Assembly: GCF_024451105.1 (NCBI RefSeq) | Contig: NZ_JANGEY010000014.1 | Location: 1 to 64,000, forward strand | DNA length: 64,000 bases | From: Stutzerimonas stutzeri | Lineage (GTDB): Bacteria > Pseudomonadota > Gammaproteobacteria > Pseudomonadales > Pseudomonadaceae | Direction of reading: 5' to 3' | Shown here: piece after piece, positions 1-8,116 of the stretch | Layout: each line of letters starts with the position of its first letter | How positions within the stretch are numbered: the stretch's first letter is position 1 | Program-made: the position numbers and the translations under genes | The notes under the pieces: model-generated | Databases searched by the model: none | Told to the model about the DNA's origin: nothing | The model's input: only the letters and a program-made list of their open reading frames with translations

Positions 1-1541
1 TGCCGGCACCGTCGGCGCCGAACGCCGAGGTGAAGTTGGCGGCGAAGTTCTGGGTGGCGTCGATGGTCAGGTCGGTTTCGTCCACCGTCAGGGTGGGCTC
101 GGTGCCGGTGGTGCTGATGCTCGGGCCATCGTCCTCGAAGTTCATCTTGGAGCCGATTTCGGTGGCTGCAGTCGAGACCTGCCGCAGCGTGAAGCCGCCG
201 ATATCGAAGTCGGCGTGGTCGTTGCCCTTGGCGTCGAGGGCCGCGCCGTTCTCGATCAGCACGCGGTTGTGATCCGCGCTCGTGGTGTATTCGATCCGGT
301 AGCCGGCCTTGACGCCGGTGATGAAGGCAATCCCGCCAGAGATGGTGATGACGATGCCCGGATCATTCGCCGTTCCGTCCGAGTTCTCGAGCAACTGGCC
401 GGTGCTGATGTTGAAGACCTTGACGTTGCTGATGGCAACCGCCGAGTCGTTGTCATAGCCGTCGACGAAGTTCACGCCGGGCTCGGCGGCGGTGCTGAAG
501 GCGCTGATCCTGACCTGCGCGGTCTTGCCGCTCTGCAACTGCACGACGTCGAAATCGGCGCCCCTGGAATTGAACATGCCGGTGAAGTCGATGTTGGCTT
601 CGACATCCGCCTCGTTCTGGTCCAGGTTGGGGATGGTCACGTCCTGCCGGGCACCGGTGACGAAGGTGAAGCGGATGCCCTCCTGCTCGGTGATCATCTG
701 GTTGTTGGTGCCGAAGGTGGTCGGGCCGCCCGCCTGGCTGGTATTGATGGTGTCGCCGGTGTTGATGTTGACGCCGGTCGACTGGTTGGCCGGGTTCTTG
801 CCGGTGGCGATGATGGTCGGATCGGTGATCCGCACGACACCGTTGACGGTTTCGGTTTGCGGGGTCGCCGTGGTGAACATCAGGAACAGGTTCTGCCCGG
901 AGGGCGCATTGGCCAGGCTGAATTCCAGATCCTGGCTGGTGCCGATGTAAACCTTGCCGGTCAGGTCGACGGCATAGTCGTGATCGTTGGTGGTGTCCGG
1001 GTGCTTGAGCGGCTGGTACAGCACGGTCCAGATCTTGCCGCCAGTGACCGGTGTGCCGGTTTCCTCGATGTAGGCGGCGAACACGATGGCGCCGCTTGGG
1101 TTTGCCACGTCGTCGTCTGGCGCGTCGGTTGCCCCCTCACTGCCCACGCGGCCCAGGAGGATGTTGTTGTTGGACGTATCGGTGTAGAGAAAGATTTTGG
1201 TGCCATCGAGGGTATACAGACCGCTGTCCAGGCCATTCAGCGCTGCGCCACCGCTGCCGACGAAGCTGATATCGGTGATGCTGCCTCCCGGCGCGGGGGT
1301 GATGGTGAACGCGTTGCTGCCCGTGTTGCCCACGGCGCCGGTATAGCCGCTCAGGGCCGCCTGCATTGGGGTGCCTGCCCCAAGGCCGGACAAACGGGTG
1401 GAAAAGGCCAAGGGCATGGAGGTCGCCAGAATGTCGTTGTCGTCCTTGTCCCCATCTGGGGTTGGCGTGGCGGCGAGGTTCTGCAGTCCGGCGCTTTCGT
1501 CGAGGGTGACTTCTACACCCGTGCTGATAATCGTGGTCATT
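1..1541 (-). CDS. RTX/DUF5801-type adhesin-like protein, copy 1 (5' part, runs off left edge)
   Basis: The first 513 residues are in the window and the frame stays open to base 1. There is no Sec signal peptide; the protein opens with MTTIISTGVEVTLDESAGLQ, an N-terminal type I consider typical of large type I-secreted repeat proteins. Residues 1 to about 460 closely match the downstream copy 2. After the shared 'EIGSKM.FEDDGP' hinge, copy 1 goes on with LTVDETDLTIDA and FGADGAG, which look like the start of DUF5801 RTX repeats, so the full protein is probably long. The start is set by AGGAG 7 nt before the ATG. Its leader carries a CRP-like site and a GEMM-like aptamer. A surface adhesin or biofilm matrix role is inferred from architecture; no type I secretion ATPase gene is visible here. 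Confidence 0.8.
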
Positions 1542-1635
1542 TAAACACTCCTACCGATGGTGGTCATGCGGCGCTGTGGCCACCTGCGTGGCTGCGCCCG
1601 GCAACGGCTGCTGACCGTGCTGCGTGAACGTCACG

Positions 1636-1725
1636 CTCGGTAGTGAGGCAACCCGGCTGTCTTGGACCAAGACCCAGGGCTTTCCGGCCCCGCATCGCTG
1701 CGGGTGTGGCTTTGGCATTCCGAAG
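1636..1725 (-). promoter_or_regulatory. GEMM-like (c-di-GMP-I) riboswitch candidate, copy 1
   Basis: Read on the minus strand, the RNA has a P2 hairpin CCCGCA-GCGA-TGCGGG with a GNRA loop, then GGAAAGCCCTGGGTCT, a P3 hairpin GTCTTGG/CAAGAC, and AGCCGGGTTGCC. This lines up by hand with the GEMM consensus (GGGACGCAAAGCC..GGGTCT ... AGCCGGGTTGCC). Counting on the V. cholerae Vc2 aptamer, the equivalents of G20, A47 and C92 (ligand contacts) are kept, and the 21/46 pair looks swapped from G-C to C-G. P1 can close as CTTCGG with CCGAG. The 3' edge (CTACCGA, minus strand of 1637-1643) is complementary over 7 nt to TCGGTAG at 1551-1557, which overlaps the adhesin Shine-Dalgarno. Confidence 0.62.
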
Positions 1726-1870
1726 GGTTCGGACGTTCGCGCAATCGCGCCCGGCAACTCCTCAATTCACCCCGGCCGAACTGCGCATGAAGCGGCGGCC
1801 CGAGTGCGTCAAATCAGGCCGTCCAAAGCCAACCAAGCAAACCTTGTGTGTGAACTCGTCACGCCAATAG

Positions 1871-1886
1871 TGTGACGTAGCTCACA
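1871..1886 (-). promoter_or_regulatory. CRP/Vfr-type binding site upstream of adhesin copy 1
   Basis: TGTGACGTAGCTCACA is a full match to the CRP consensus TGTGA-N6-TCACA. It lies about 330 bp upstream of the adhesin start, just beyond the leader that holds the aptamer candidate, where an activator site would be expected. Copy 2 has the equivalent site. Vfr is the usual CRP homologue in Pseudomonas; which protein binds here is inferred. Confidence 0.65.
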
Positions 1887-2192
1887 TTTTAAACGTTAGG
1901 TGAAGATCAGCCGCCTGCTATTGCGGGCTTATCCAGATTTGGCATTTTCTCTATTGCCGGATGCAATTTGCTCGCTGAGCGCGCAGGACAATGCCCTCTG
2001 AGCTGCCTGGGATCGCTGACGGACCTGGCAGGGTTCGCGCCGTGGTGCAGGCGGGCTTGCGCGCTCCGGCTGTCGCCCTGTCCGGGCAAGCCGAGGCGGT
2101 CCAGTTCGGTCGTGCGGAGCCCAACTGGAACGGTCGGAAACAGTGCGAGGGTGGCTCTTGTGCCACCCTCGCATTCGTTCACGCGCGCGATA
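1887..2192. other. Gap between adhesin copies without a recognisable gene
   Basis: The first ~90 bases are the AT-richer upstream end of the duplicated leader block. From about 1980 to 2140 the sequence is unique and GC-rich, with no supported coding frame. It ends with the hairpin listed after copy 2. Confidence 0.6.
2145..2172 (-). terminator. Hairpin downstream of adhesin copy 2
   Basis: Perfect 11-bp stem GCGAGGGTGGC / GCCACCCTCGC with a 6-nt loop, 20 bp after the copy 2 stop codon. The T-run is poor (only TTT some way downstream), so it may terminate weakly or simply stabilise the mRNA 3' end. Confidence 0.55.
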
Positions 2193-4922
2193 TCAGACGC
2201 CGCCAAAGACAATGTCGCTGGCCAGAAGGTCGACGCCAACCACGGTGATGGTGGTTGTCTGCCCGCCGGCCTCCACAACCGTCACGATGCTGTCGTCACC
2301 GCTGTTGTCGATTTGCGGAGCACCGGCGTTCGGGTCGCCGATCAGCACCAGGGTATCGCGCAGACCGGGACTCGCATTCGCATCGAAGCCGGTGACCCGG
2401 TACAGGTTCTCATCGGCCGACAAATCGACGTTGAAGGCATCCCGCTCACCGAGCGTGCCTACCAGCGTGTAGTTGACGAGCGGGTTGTCCAGTTCGTTGG
2501 CGAACAGGTTGGCGTCGAAGGTGCTGGTCGCCGTGTCCCCATCGCCGTCGGTCACGGTGGCATTGAACGTCAGCCGGATATCGCTGGCCAGGCTCTCGGT
2601 CTCCTGGATGAACTGGATCACCGGGATCTTGATCACACCCAGGCCCATGGTGAGCTGCACGGCATCGATCAGCTTGGTGCCCTCCCGCTCGATTTCGAAG
2701 AACTTCACCCCTACACCCAGACCGTATTCACTGTTAGGTGCCGGTTGCAGGTCGGCGGCCAGCACCTTGATCTGCGCCGAGGTTGAGCCGTCGGCGTAGA
2801 AGATCCGGTAGTACAGCTCTTCCGTTGCCGGGTTGTAGCCCTGCACCGAGTTGTCGATGAACACCTTCATGCCCGTCAACAAGGTCTCGGGGTTGATGAC
2901 GAAACTCTCGTCACCGGCATTGATGCCGGGCGTGCCGTTGCCATCGAAGTTGTTGTTGCCGATACCGATACCGGAGGTGCTGACGTTCATGTTCGCGGTG
3001 CCGAGGAAGGCAAACCCCCCAGCTTCTATCTGCGCTTCGGTAAGGTCGGGCGCACCCAGGCCGATGGCGGACAAGATTTCGCTGGCGCTGGTGCCGGCGT
3101 TGACACCGAAGAAGACAACCTCCTCGGACGGGGAGGGGATGGTCGGTGGGTTCTGCGGCGGGATCAGCAGGGTGCGCACGGCGTCAGGGCCGCCCGCTGC
3201 CAGCGCGCCGTCGGCGCTGCTGAGGACGATCGTCGAACTGAAGCCCTGCACCAGGTCCAGCGCATAGGTGCCATCGGCGAAGGCGGTCAGCGTGTAGTCG
3301 ATGCTGGTGTCCGCCGTTGCCGCGTTGTTGTCGAAGTCGCCGGTCAGGGTTCCGGCGAACCGGTATGCACCATTTGAGGGCGACAACTCGGTGAGCGTGC
3401 CGGTGCCGGTGGTGGTCGTGCCGTCGGGCCTGACCAGGGTGAACTGGCCATTCGCCAACGAGATATCCAGACCGGTCGCACCCAGTCCGTCGCTTCCGGC
3501 AGCCATGTTCCAGTAGCCGTATTGCGCAAGGTCGGTACCGGTGCCGATCAGGTTGCCGAAGGCGAGTGTCGGCCCATCATCCTCGAAGACCATCTTGGAG
3601 CCGATTTCCAGCGTGTCATTCGAGATCTGCCGCAGCGTGAAGCCGCCGATATCGAAGTCGGCGTGGTCGTTGCCTCTGGCGTCGAGTGCCGCGCCGTTCT
3701 CGATCAGCACGCGGTTGTGATCCGCGCTCGTGGTGTACTCGATCCGGTAGCCGGCCTTGACGCCGGTGATGAAGGCAATCCCATTACTATCAATGTTGAT
3801 GGTAATGCCCGCGGTGACCTCCTGTCCGGTGCTGATGTTGAAGACCTTGACGTTGCTGATGGCAACCGCCGTGTCGTTGTCATAGCCGTCGACGAAGTCC
3901 ACGCCGGGCTCGGCGGCGGTGCTGAAGGCGCTGATCCTGACCTGCGCGGTCTTGCCGCTCTGCAACTGCACGACGTCGAAATCGGCGCCCCTGGAATTGA
4001 ACATGCCGGTGAAGTCGATGTTGGCTTCGACATCCGCCTCGTTCTGGTCCAGGTTGGGGATGGTCACGTCCTGCCGGGCACCGGTGACGAAGGTGAAGCG
4101 GATGCCCTCCTGCTCGGTGATCATCTGGTTGTTGGTGCCGAAGGTGGTCGGGCCGCCCGCCTGGCTGGTATTGATGGTGTCGCCGGTGTTGATGTTGACG
4201 CCGGTCGACTGGTTGGCCGGGTTCTTGCCGGTGGCGATGATGCTGGGGTCGGTGATCCGCAGGACACCACCGACGTCGACCACCGTCGGGTTCGCCATCG
4301 TGAACATCAGGAACAGGTTCTGCCCGGAGGGCGCACCGCTCAGAGTGAAATCAATGTCCTGGCTGGTGCCGATGAAAACCTTGCCGGTCAGGTCGACGGC
4401 ATCGTCGTGGTCGTTGGCATCGGTATGCTTGAGCGGCTGGTACAGCACGGTCCAGATCTTGCCGCCGCTGACCGGCGTGCCGGTTTCCTCGATGTAGGCG
4501 GCGAACACGATGTCGCCGGTTGGACCTCCGGCCCGGCCCAGCAGGATGTTGTTGTTGGTATCCGTGTAGAGCAGGATTTCGGTGCCGTCGAGGGTGAACA
4601 GTCCGCTCGGGGTGCCACTCAGCGCCAAGCCATCGCTGCCGACGAAGCTGATATCGGTGACGCTTCCCCCCGGCGCAGCGGTGATGGTGAACGCATTGCT
4701 GCCCGTGTTGCCCGCGGCGCCGGTATAGCCGCTCAGGGCCGCCTCCATTGCGGTGCCCGCCCCAAGTGTCGTCAGGCGACCGGAGAAGGTCGAGGGCAGG
4801 GCCGCCAGCAGAATGTCGTTGTCGTCAGCATCTCCGGTTGGGGTTGGCGTGGCGGTGAGGTTCTGCAGCCCGGCGCTTTCGTCGAGGGTGACGTATACAC
4901 CCGTGCCGATAATCGTGGTCAT
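2193..4922 (-). CDS. RTX/DUF5801-type adhesin-like protein, copy 2 (complete, 909 aa)
   Basis: The start is ATG with AGGAG 7 nt upstream; an in-frame ATG nine codons earlier lies upstream of that Shine-Dalgarno and is unlikely. Residues 1 to about 460 parallel copy 1, with small indels (for example copy 1 has an extra Asp-rich insert near residue 145). The rest differs: one DUF5801-like beta-sandwich block (about 480-600), a middle block ending near residue 790, and a C-terminal domain ending in ITVVGVDLLASDIVFGGV, which resembles type I secretion C-terminal targeting regions. The protein is rich in Asp, Gly, Thr and Asn. Role inferred: a secreted or surface protein, possibly a short partner of the long copy 1. 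A paralogue from duplication, with its own promoter and leader. Confidence 0.82.
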   Translation of the reverse strand: MTTIIGTGVYVTLDESAGLQNLTATPTPTGDADDNDILLAALPSTFSGRLTTLGAGTAMEAALSGYTGAAGNTGSNAFTITAAPGGSVTDISFVGSDGLALSGTPSGLFTLDGTEILLYTDTNNNILLGRAGGPTGDIVFAAYIEETGTPVSGGKIWTVLYQPLKHTDANDHDDAVDLTGKVFIGTSQDIDFTLSGAPSGQNLFLMFTMANPTVVDVGGVLRITDPSIIATGKNPANQSTGVNINTGDTINTSQAGGPTTFGTNNQMITEQEGIRFTFVTGARQDVTIPNLDQNEADVEANIDFTGMFNSRGADFDVVQLQSGKTAQVRISAFSTAAEPGVDFVDGYDNDTAVAISNVKVFNISTGQEVTAGITINIDSNGIAFITGVKAGYRIEYTTSADHNRVLIENGAALDARGNDHADFDIGGFTLRQISNDTLEIGSKMVFEDDGPTLAFGNLIGTGTDLAQYGYWNMAAGSDGLGATGLDISLANGQFTLVRPDGTTTTGTGTLTELSPSNGAYRFAGTLTGDFDNNAATADTSIDYTLTAFADGTYALDLVQGFSSTIVLSSADGALAAGGPDAVRTLLIPPQNPPTIPSPSEEVVFFGVNAGTSASEILSAIGLGAPDLTEAQIEAGGFAFLGTANMNVSTSGIGIGNNNFDGNGTPGINAGDESFVINPETLLTGMKVFIDNSVQGYNPATEELYYRIFYADGSTSAQIKVLAADLQPAPNSEYGLGVGVKFFEIEREGTKLIDAVQLTMGLGVIKIPVIQFIQETESLASDIRLTFNATVTDGDGDTATSTFDANLFANELDNPLVNYTLVGTLGERDAFNVDLSADENLYRVTGFDANASPGLRDTLVLIGDPNAGAPQIDNSGDDSIVTVVEAGGQTTTITVVGVDLLASDIVFGGV

Positions 4923-5017
4923 TTCAACACTCCTACCGATGGTGGTCATGCGGCGCTGCGGCCACGTCCGTGGCTGCGCCCGGCGATGGCTGCTGACCGT
5001 GCTGCGTGAACGTCACG

Positions 5018-5108
5018 CTCGGTAGTGAGGCAACCCGGCTGTCTTGGACCAAGACCCAGGGGCTTTCCGGCCCCGCATCGCTGCGGGTGTGGCTTTGGCA
5101 TTCCGAAG
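5018..5108 (-). promoter_or_regulatory. GEMM-like (c-di-GMP-I) riboswitch candidate, copy 2
   Basis: Same elements as copy 1: P1 CTTCGG/CCGAG, P2 with GCGA loop, GGAAAGCC..GGGTCT, a P3 hairpin and AGCCGGGTTGCC. It has one extra C (AAAGCCCC instead of AAAGCCC) between the AAAGCC core and the GGGTCT of P3, which may alter folding. The 7-nt complement between the aptamer edge (5019-5025) and the Shine-Dalgarno region (4933-4939) is kept exactly. Confidence 0.6.
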
Positions 5109-5253
5109 GGTTCGGACGTTCGCGCAATCGCGCCCGGCAACTCCTCAATTCACCCCGGCCGAACTGCGCATGAAGCGGCGGCCCGAGCTCGTCAAATCAG
5201 GCCGTCCAAAGCCAACCAAGCAAACCTTGTGTGTGAGCGCAGTCCGCCAGTAG

Positions 5254-5269
5254 CGTGATGCGCTTCACA
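5254..5269 (-). promoter_or_regulatory. CRP/Vfr-type binding site upstream of adhesin copy 2
   Basis: CGTGATGCGCTTCACA matches TGTGA-N6-TCACA at nine of ten defined bases. It occupies the same place in the duplicated leader as the perfect site of copy 1, but its 6-bp spacer differs (ATGCGCTT core against ACGTAGCT). Conserved half-sites around a changed spacer favour function. Confidence 0.55.
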
Positions 5270-5467
5270 TTTTTCAACCTTAGGTGAAGATCCGCCGTCT
5301 GCCGCCGCGGGCTTATCCAGATTTGGCATTTGCCCTATTGCGCAACGCAATTTGCCCGGCGGGTGCGGTCTGGAGCGGTGGGCGGGCATGTCGCACCAGC
5401 GGCCAGGCAGCGCGCCCTCGCCGGGTGGGCGCATGCGGTGGTGGGGTTTCGTGTGTGGGGTGGAGGC
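5270..5467. other. Gap upstream of the duplicated leader
   Basis: The first ~85 bases complete the duplicated block; the rest up to the radical SAM gene is unique and GC-rich, and I see no gene or clear signal in it. Confidence 0.5.
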
Positions 5468-6505
5468 TCAGCCCGCCGGTGGCGTCTGCCGGCGGCGGCG
5501 CACCGCTTCGGCCCGGGCGCGCAGCTGGCCGCAGCCGCCGTCGACGTCTTGCCCTGCGCTGTTGCGTACCTTGGTCAGCACGCCCTGGCTGTGCAGGTAG
5601 CGCACCATCTGCACGATGCGTTCGCCGTCCGGGCGCTGGAAGGCGTCGTCTTCCAGGCTGTTGTAGGGGATCAGGTTCATCACCGCGTACTTGCCGCGCA
5701 GCAGGCGCAGGATGCCGTCCATTTCCTCGACGCTGTCGTTGATGCCCTTGAGCAGAGTCCACTGGTACTGGATCGGGTAGCCGACCGTGCGCGCGTAGGC
5801 CTCGCCCAGCTCGACCAGTTCGGCCGGGTCGAGCTGCGGCGCGTGCGGCAGCAGTGCGTGGCGCAGCTCGGCGTCGGTGGTGTGCAGCGACAGCGCCAGC
5901 GCCGGCTTGACCCGCTCGCGCGGCAGGCGCTCGAACACGCGCGGATCGCCCACCGTGGAGAACACCAGGTTCTTGTGGCCGATGTCGCCCTCGCTGCCGA
6001 GCAGGTGGATGGCTTCCAGCACGTTGTCGAGGTTGTGCGCCGGCTCGCCCATGCCCATGAACACCACCTTCTTGACCGGCCGGAAGCGTCGGGCGAGGGC
6101 CACCTGGGCGACGATCTCGGCGCTGCCGAGCTGACGCAGCAGGCCGCTCTTGCCGGTCATGCAGAACACGCAACCGACCGCGCAGCCGACCTGGCTCGAC
6201 ACGCACAGGCCATCTCTGGGCAGCAGTACGCTCTCGACCATCTGCCCGTCGGCCAGCTCGACCAGCAGGCGTGCCGAGCCGTCGGCGCCGGGGTGCTGCG
6301 AGCGCAGCCGGGCCAGGTCGGCGATCGCGCTGTCCAGCGTCGGCAGCGCCCGGCGCACCGAGAGCGGCAGGAAGTCGGCGGCCGGCTGCTTGCGCGGGCC
6401 GCTGTCCAGGGGCTGGCCGGCCAGCCAGGCACGCAGGATGCGTCGGCTGTGGCAGGGCTGGGCGCCGCAGGCGGCGAGGCGGGAGGTCAGGTCGTGGATG
6501 CGCAT
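5468..6505 (-). CDS. RlmN/Cfr-family radical SAM RNA methyltransferase paralogue
   Basis: 345 residues. The radical SAM motif C-x3-C-x2-C (CAVGCVFC) lies near residue 105-113, followed by the GMGEPAHN glycine-rich stretch and FSTVG. The C-terminal NSAGQDVDGGCGQL contains the Cys that, in RlmN and Cfr, forms the methyl-transfer thioether intermediate. The family methylates adenine C2 (RlmN) or C8 (Cfr) of 23S rRNA using two SAM molecules. The real rlmN of pseudomonads normally sits with ndk and pilF, which are not here, so this is probably a second, divergent family member whose substrate I cannot name. It has no operon partner: the adhesin leader lies downstream and a divergent gene upstream. 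No convincing Shine-Dalgarno precedes the ATG. Confidence 0.8.
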   Translation of the reverse strand: MRIHDLTSRLAACGAQPCHSRRILRAWLAGQPLDSGPRKQPAADFLPLSVRRALPTLDSAIADLARLRSQHPGADGSARLLVELADGQMVESVLLPRDGLCVSSQVGCAVGCVFCMTGKSGLLRQLGSAEIVAQVALARRFRPVKKVVFMGMGEPAHNLDNVLEAIHLLGSEGDIGHKNLVFSTVGDPRVFERLPRERVKPALALSLHTTDAELRHALLPHAPQLDPAELVELGEAYARTVGYPIQYQWTLLKGINDSVEEMDGILRLLRGKYAVMNLIPYNSLEDDAFQRPDGERIVQMVRYLHSQGVLTKVRNSAGQDVDGGCGQLRARAEAVRRRRQTPPAG

Positions 6506-6626
6506 AGGGCGCGCATCCTATCACCGTGCGGCGGGGGAGGGCAGCCCGGCGCCGGAACCGGGCGCCGGGAGGTGCCGTGTGCGCAGATCGTTTGTAAAGC
6601 TTTGCAATTGATCGTGATTTGTATAT

Positions 6627-6657
6627 GTTCCGTATCGTTTTTCGGCGGATACGGAAC
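6627..6657. promoter_or_regulatory. Perfect 10-bp inverted repeat in the promoter/leader region of the PAS-PAS-MCP gene
   Basis: GTTCCGTATC and GATACGGAAC are separated by 11 bases in an unusually AT-rich patch (6588-6650). They lie about 100 bp upstream of the ATG at 6760 and about 120 bp from the divergent radical SAM gene. It could be a regulator site or an RNA hairpin; there is no T-run to make it a terminator. Confidence 0.5.
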
Positions 6658-6759
6658 ACCAGAAGCCACGGGCGACCCCGCCCCCTCGCTGCGTCGGCGC
6701 TTCGTGCGTCGGGAAGCTCGCCGCGGCGTACCGACCACTGCCCACTCGAGCGAGCCATC

Positions 6760-8070
6760 ATGCTGCGTCTTTTCCGCACCCCGGGGGGCGAGCCCCGCAA
6801 TCACCGGACGATCTTCGATGCCCTGCAGCGCGCGGTGGCGCTCGTCGAACTGCAGTCGGACGGTAGCGTGCGCGCCGCCAACGCGCCCTTCTGCGCCCTG
6901 ATGGGCTATGCGCCCGAGGAGATCCGCGGCATCCCCCACCGCGCGCTGTGCGACGAGGCCTTCGCGGCCTGCGCCGACTACGCGGCGCTCTGGGAGCGTC
7001 TGCACCGCGGCGAGTCCTGGGCCGGCATCCGTCGGCACCGCCGTCGCGACGGCCGGGCGCTGTGGCTGGACGTCTGCTACGTGCCGCTGCGCGGCGACGA
7101 CGGCGCGCTCGGCGGGGTGCTCGGGCTCGCCAGCGACGTCACCGCGCGCATCGAGCAAGCCAACCAGGATCGCCGCCTGGTGTCGGCCATCGACCGCTCG
7201 ATGGCCGTCATCCAGTTCGACATGGACGGCCGGGTCCTGGAGGCCAACGAGAATTTCCTGAGCGTCATGGACTATGCCCCGGAGGAGGTGCGCGGCAAGC
7301 CACACGCCGACTTCTGCACGGCCGAATACCGCGCCTCCGAGGAGTACCGGCAGTTCTGGGCCGATCTGCGCAGCGGGCGCTTCTTCTCCGGGCAGTGCGA
7401 GCGGGTCGCCCGCAACGGCCAGCCGATCTGGCTCGAGGCCACCTACAACCCGGTATTCGACGAGCAGGGCCGCCCCTATCGGGTGATCAAGTTCGCCACC
7501 GACATCGGCGAGCGGGTCCGCCGCCATGCGGCCGAGCAGCACAGCGCGCGGACCGCCTACGCGATCGCCCGGGAGACCGAACAGCTGTCGAGCTCCGGCC
7601 AGCGGGTAATCCTCGAGGCGACCGAGCGCATGCGCGCCCTGGCCGAGCAGGTGCGCGCCGCGGTGGCGCAGGTCGAGCGCCTGGAGCGGCGCGTCCGCCA
7701 GGTCACCTCGATCGTCGATGCGATCCAGGACATCGCCCAGCAGACCAACCTGCTGTCGCTGAACGCCGCCATCGAGGCCGCTCGCGCCGGTTCCAGCGGC
7801 CAGGGCTTCGCCGTGGTCGCCGCCGAGGTGCGCAGCCTGGCGGGCCGCACCGCACAGGCGACCGGCTCGATCGACGAGCTGATCGGTGCGATCCGTGCCG
7901 AGGCCGACCAGGCGATGCAAGGCATGCTCGCCAGCCTGGCCGAGGTGGAGGAGGGTGTGCGTCTGGCCGGCGAGGCGGGAACCGCGATCCGCCAGATCCA
8001 CGGCGGCGCGGGACGGGTGGTCGACGTGGTGCAGCGTTTCTCCTCCGGGGTCGCCGCCCGGGCGAGCTGA
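6760..8070 (+). CDS. Soluble PAS-PAS-MCP sensory protein (BdlA architecture)
   Basis: 436 residues with no membrane segment. The first PAS domain is about residues 15-130 ([17 protein letters not shown]), the second about 140-255 ([20 protein letters not shown]). An MCP signalling domain follows, whose hairpin tip reads [21 protein letters not shown] and [17 protein letters not shown] soluble PAS-PAS-MCP layout is that of P. aeruginosa BdlA, which links redox or nutrient cues and c-di-GMP to biofilm dispersion. No HAMP or periplasmic domain is present, so the cues are cytosolic, perhaps through haem or flavin in the PAS domains. I chose the ATG that gives MLRLFR; an upstream in-frame ATG at 6619 precedes the inverted repeat. 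No CheA, CheW, CheR or CheB gene is nearby. Confidence 0.85.
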   Translation: MLRLFRTPGGEPRNHRTIFDALQRAVALVELQSDGSVRAANAPFCALMGYAPEEIRGIPHRALCDEAFAACADYAALWERLHRGESWAGIRRHRRRDGRALWLDVCYVPLRGDDGALGGVLGLASDVTARIEQANQDRRLVSAIDRSMAVIQFDMDGRVLEANENFLSVMDYAPEEVRGKPHADFCTAEYRASEEYRQFWADLRSGRFFSGQCERVARNGQPIWLEATYNPVFDEQGRPYRVIKFATDIGERVRRHAAEQHSARTAYAIARETEQLSSSGQRVILEATERMRALAEQVRAAVAQVERLERRVRQVTSIVDAIQDIAQQTNLLSLNAAIEAARAGSSGQGFAVVAAEVRSLAGRTAQATGSIDELIGAIRAEADQAMQGMLASLAEVEEGVRLAGEAGTAIRQIHGGAGRVVDVVQRFSSGVAARAS

Positions 8071-8116
8071 CGCGGGAGCGGGCGAGCGGTCGCCTGGGGC
8101 CGGCCGCGCCCGCCGC

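Larger units (their letters stand above)
130..1978. repeat. Tandem duplication, unit A (gene 5' half plus leader)
   Basis: This stretch matches 3578-5355 almost base for base in long blocks: the coding part around 480-780, and the leader from the start codon to the AT-rich block near 1960. It carries the promoter region, CRP-like site, aptamer and first ~460 codons. Outside these limits the sequences diverge. The partner unit is listed separately. Confidence 0.85.
3578..5355. repeat. Tandem duplication, unit B (gene 5' half plus leader)
   Basis: Partner of the unit at 130-1978. Long exact blocks (for example 3940-4230) contrast with patches of divergence, a pattern suggesting either recent duplication or gene conversion between copies. 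The leader block continues past the CRP-like site and loses similarity just after the shared 'gcaatttgc' near 5348. Confidence 0.85.

Noticed and set aside
215-1627. Long plus-strand open frame across adhesin copy 1 and its leader (470 codons); a similar one at 3522-5009
   Set aside because: These are antisense shadows of the adhesin genes. Both copies show them because the DNA is duplicated; the composition is Val/Gly/Asp-rich with no domain, and there is no suitable ribosome site.
1622-1636. GCGTGAACGTCACGC palindrome as a transcription terminator in the adhesin leader
   Set aside because: No T-run follows on the minus strand; it is more likely part of the leader fold between aptamer and ribosome site.
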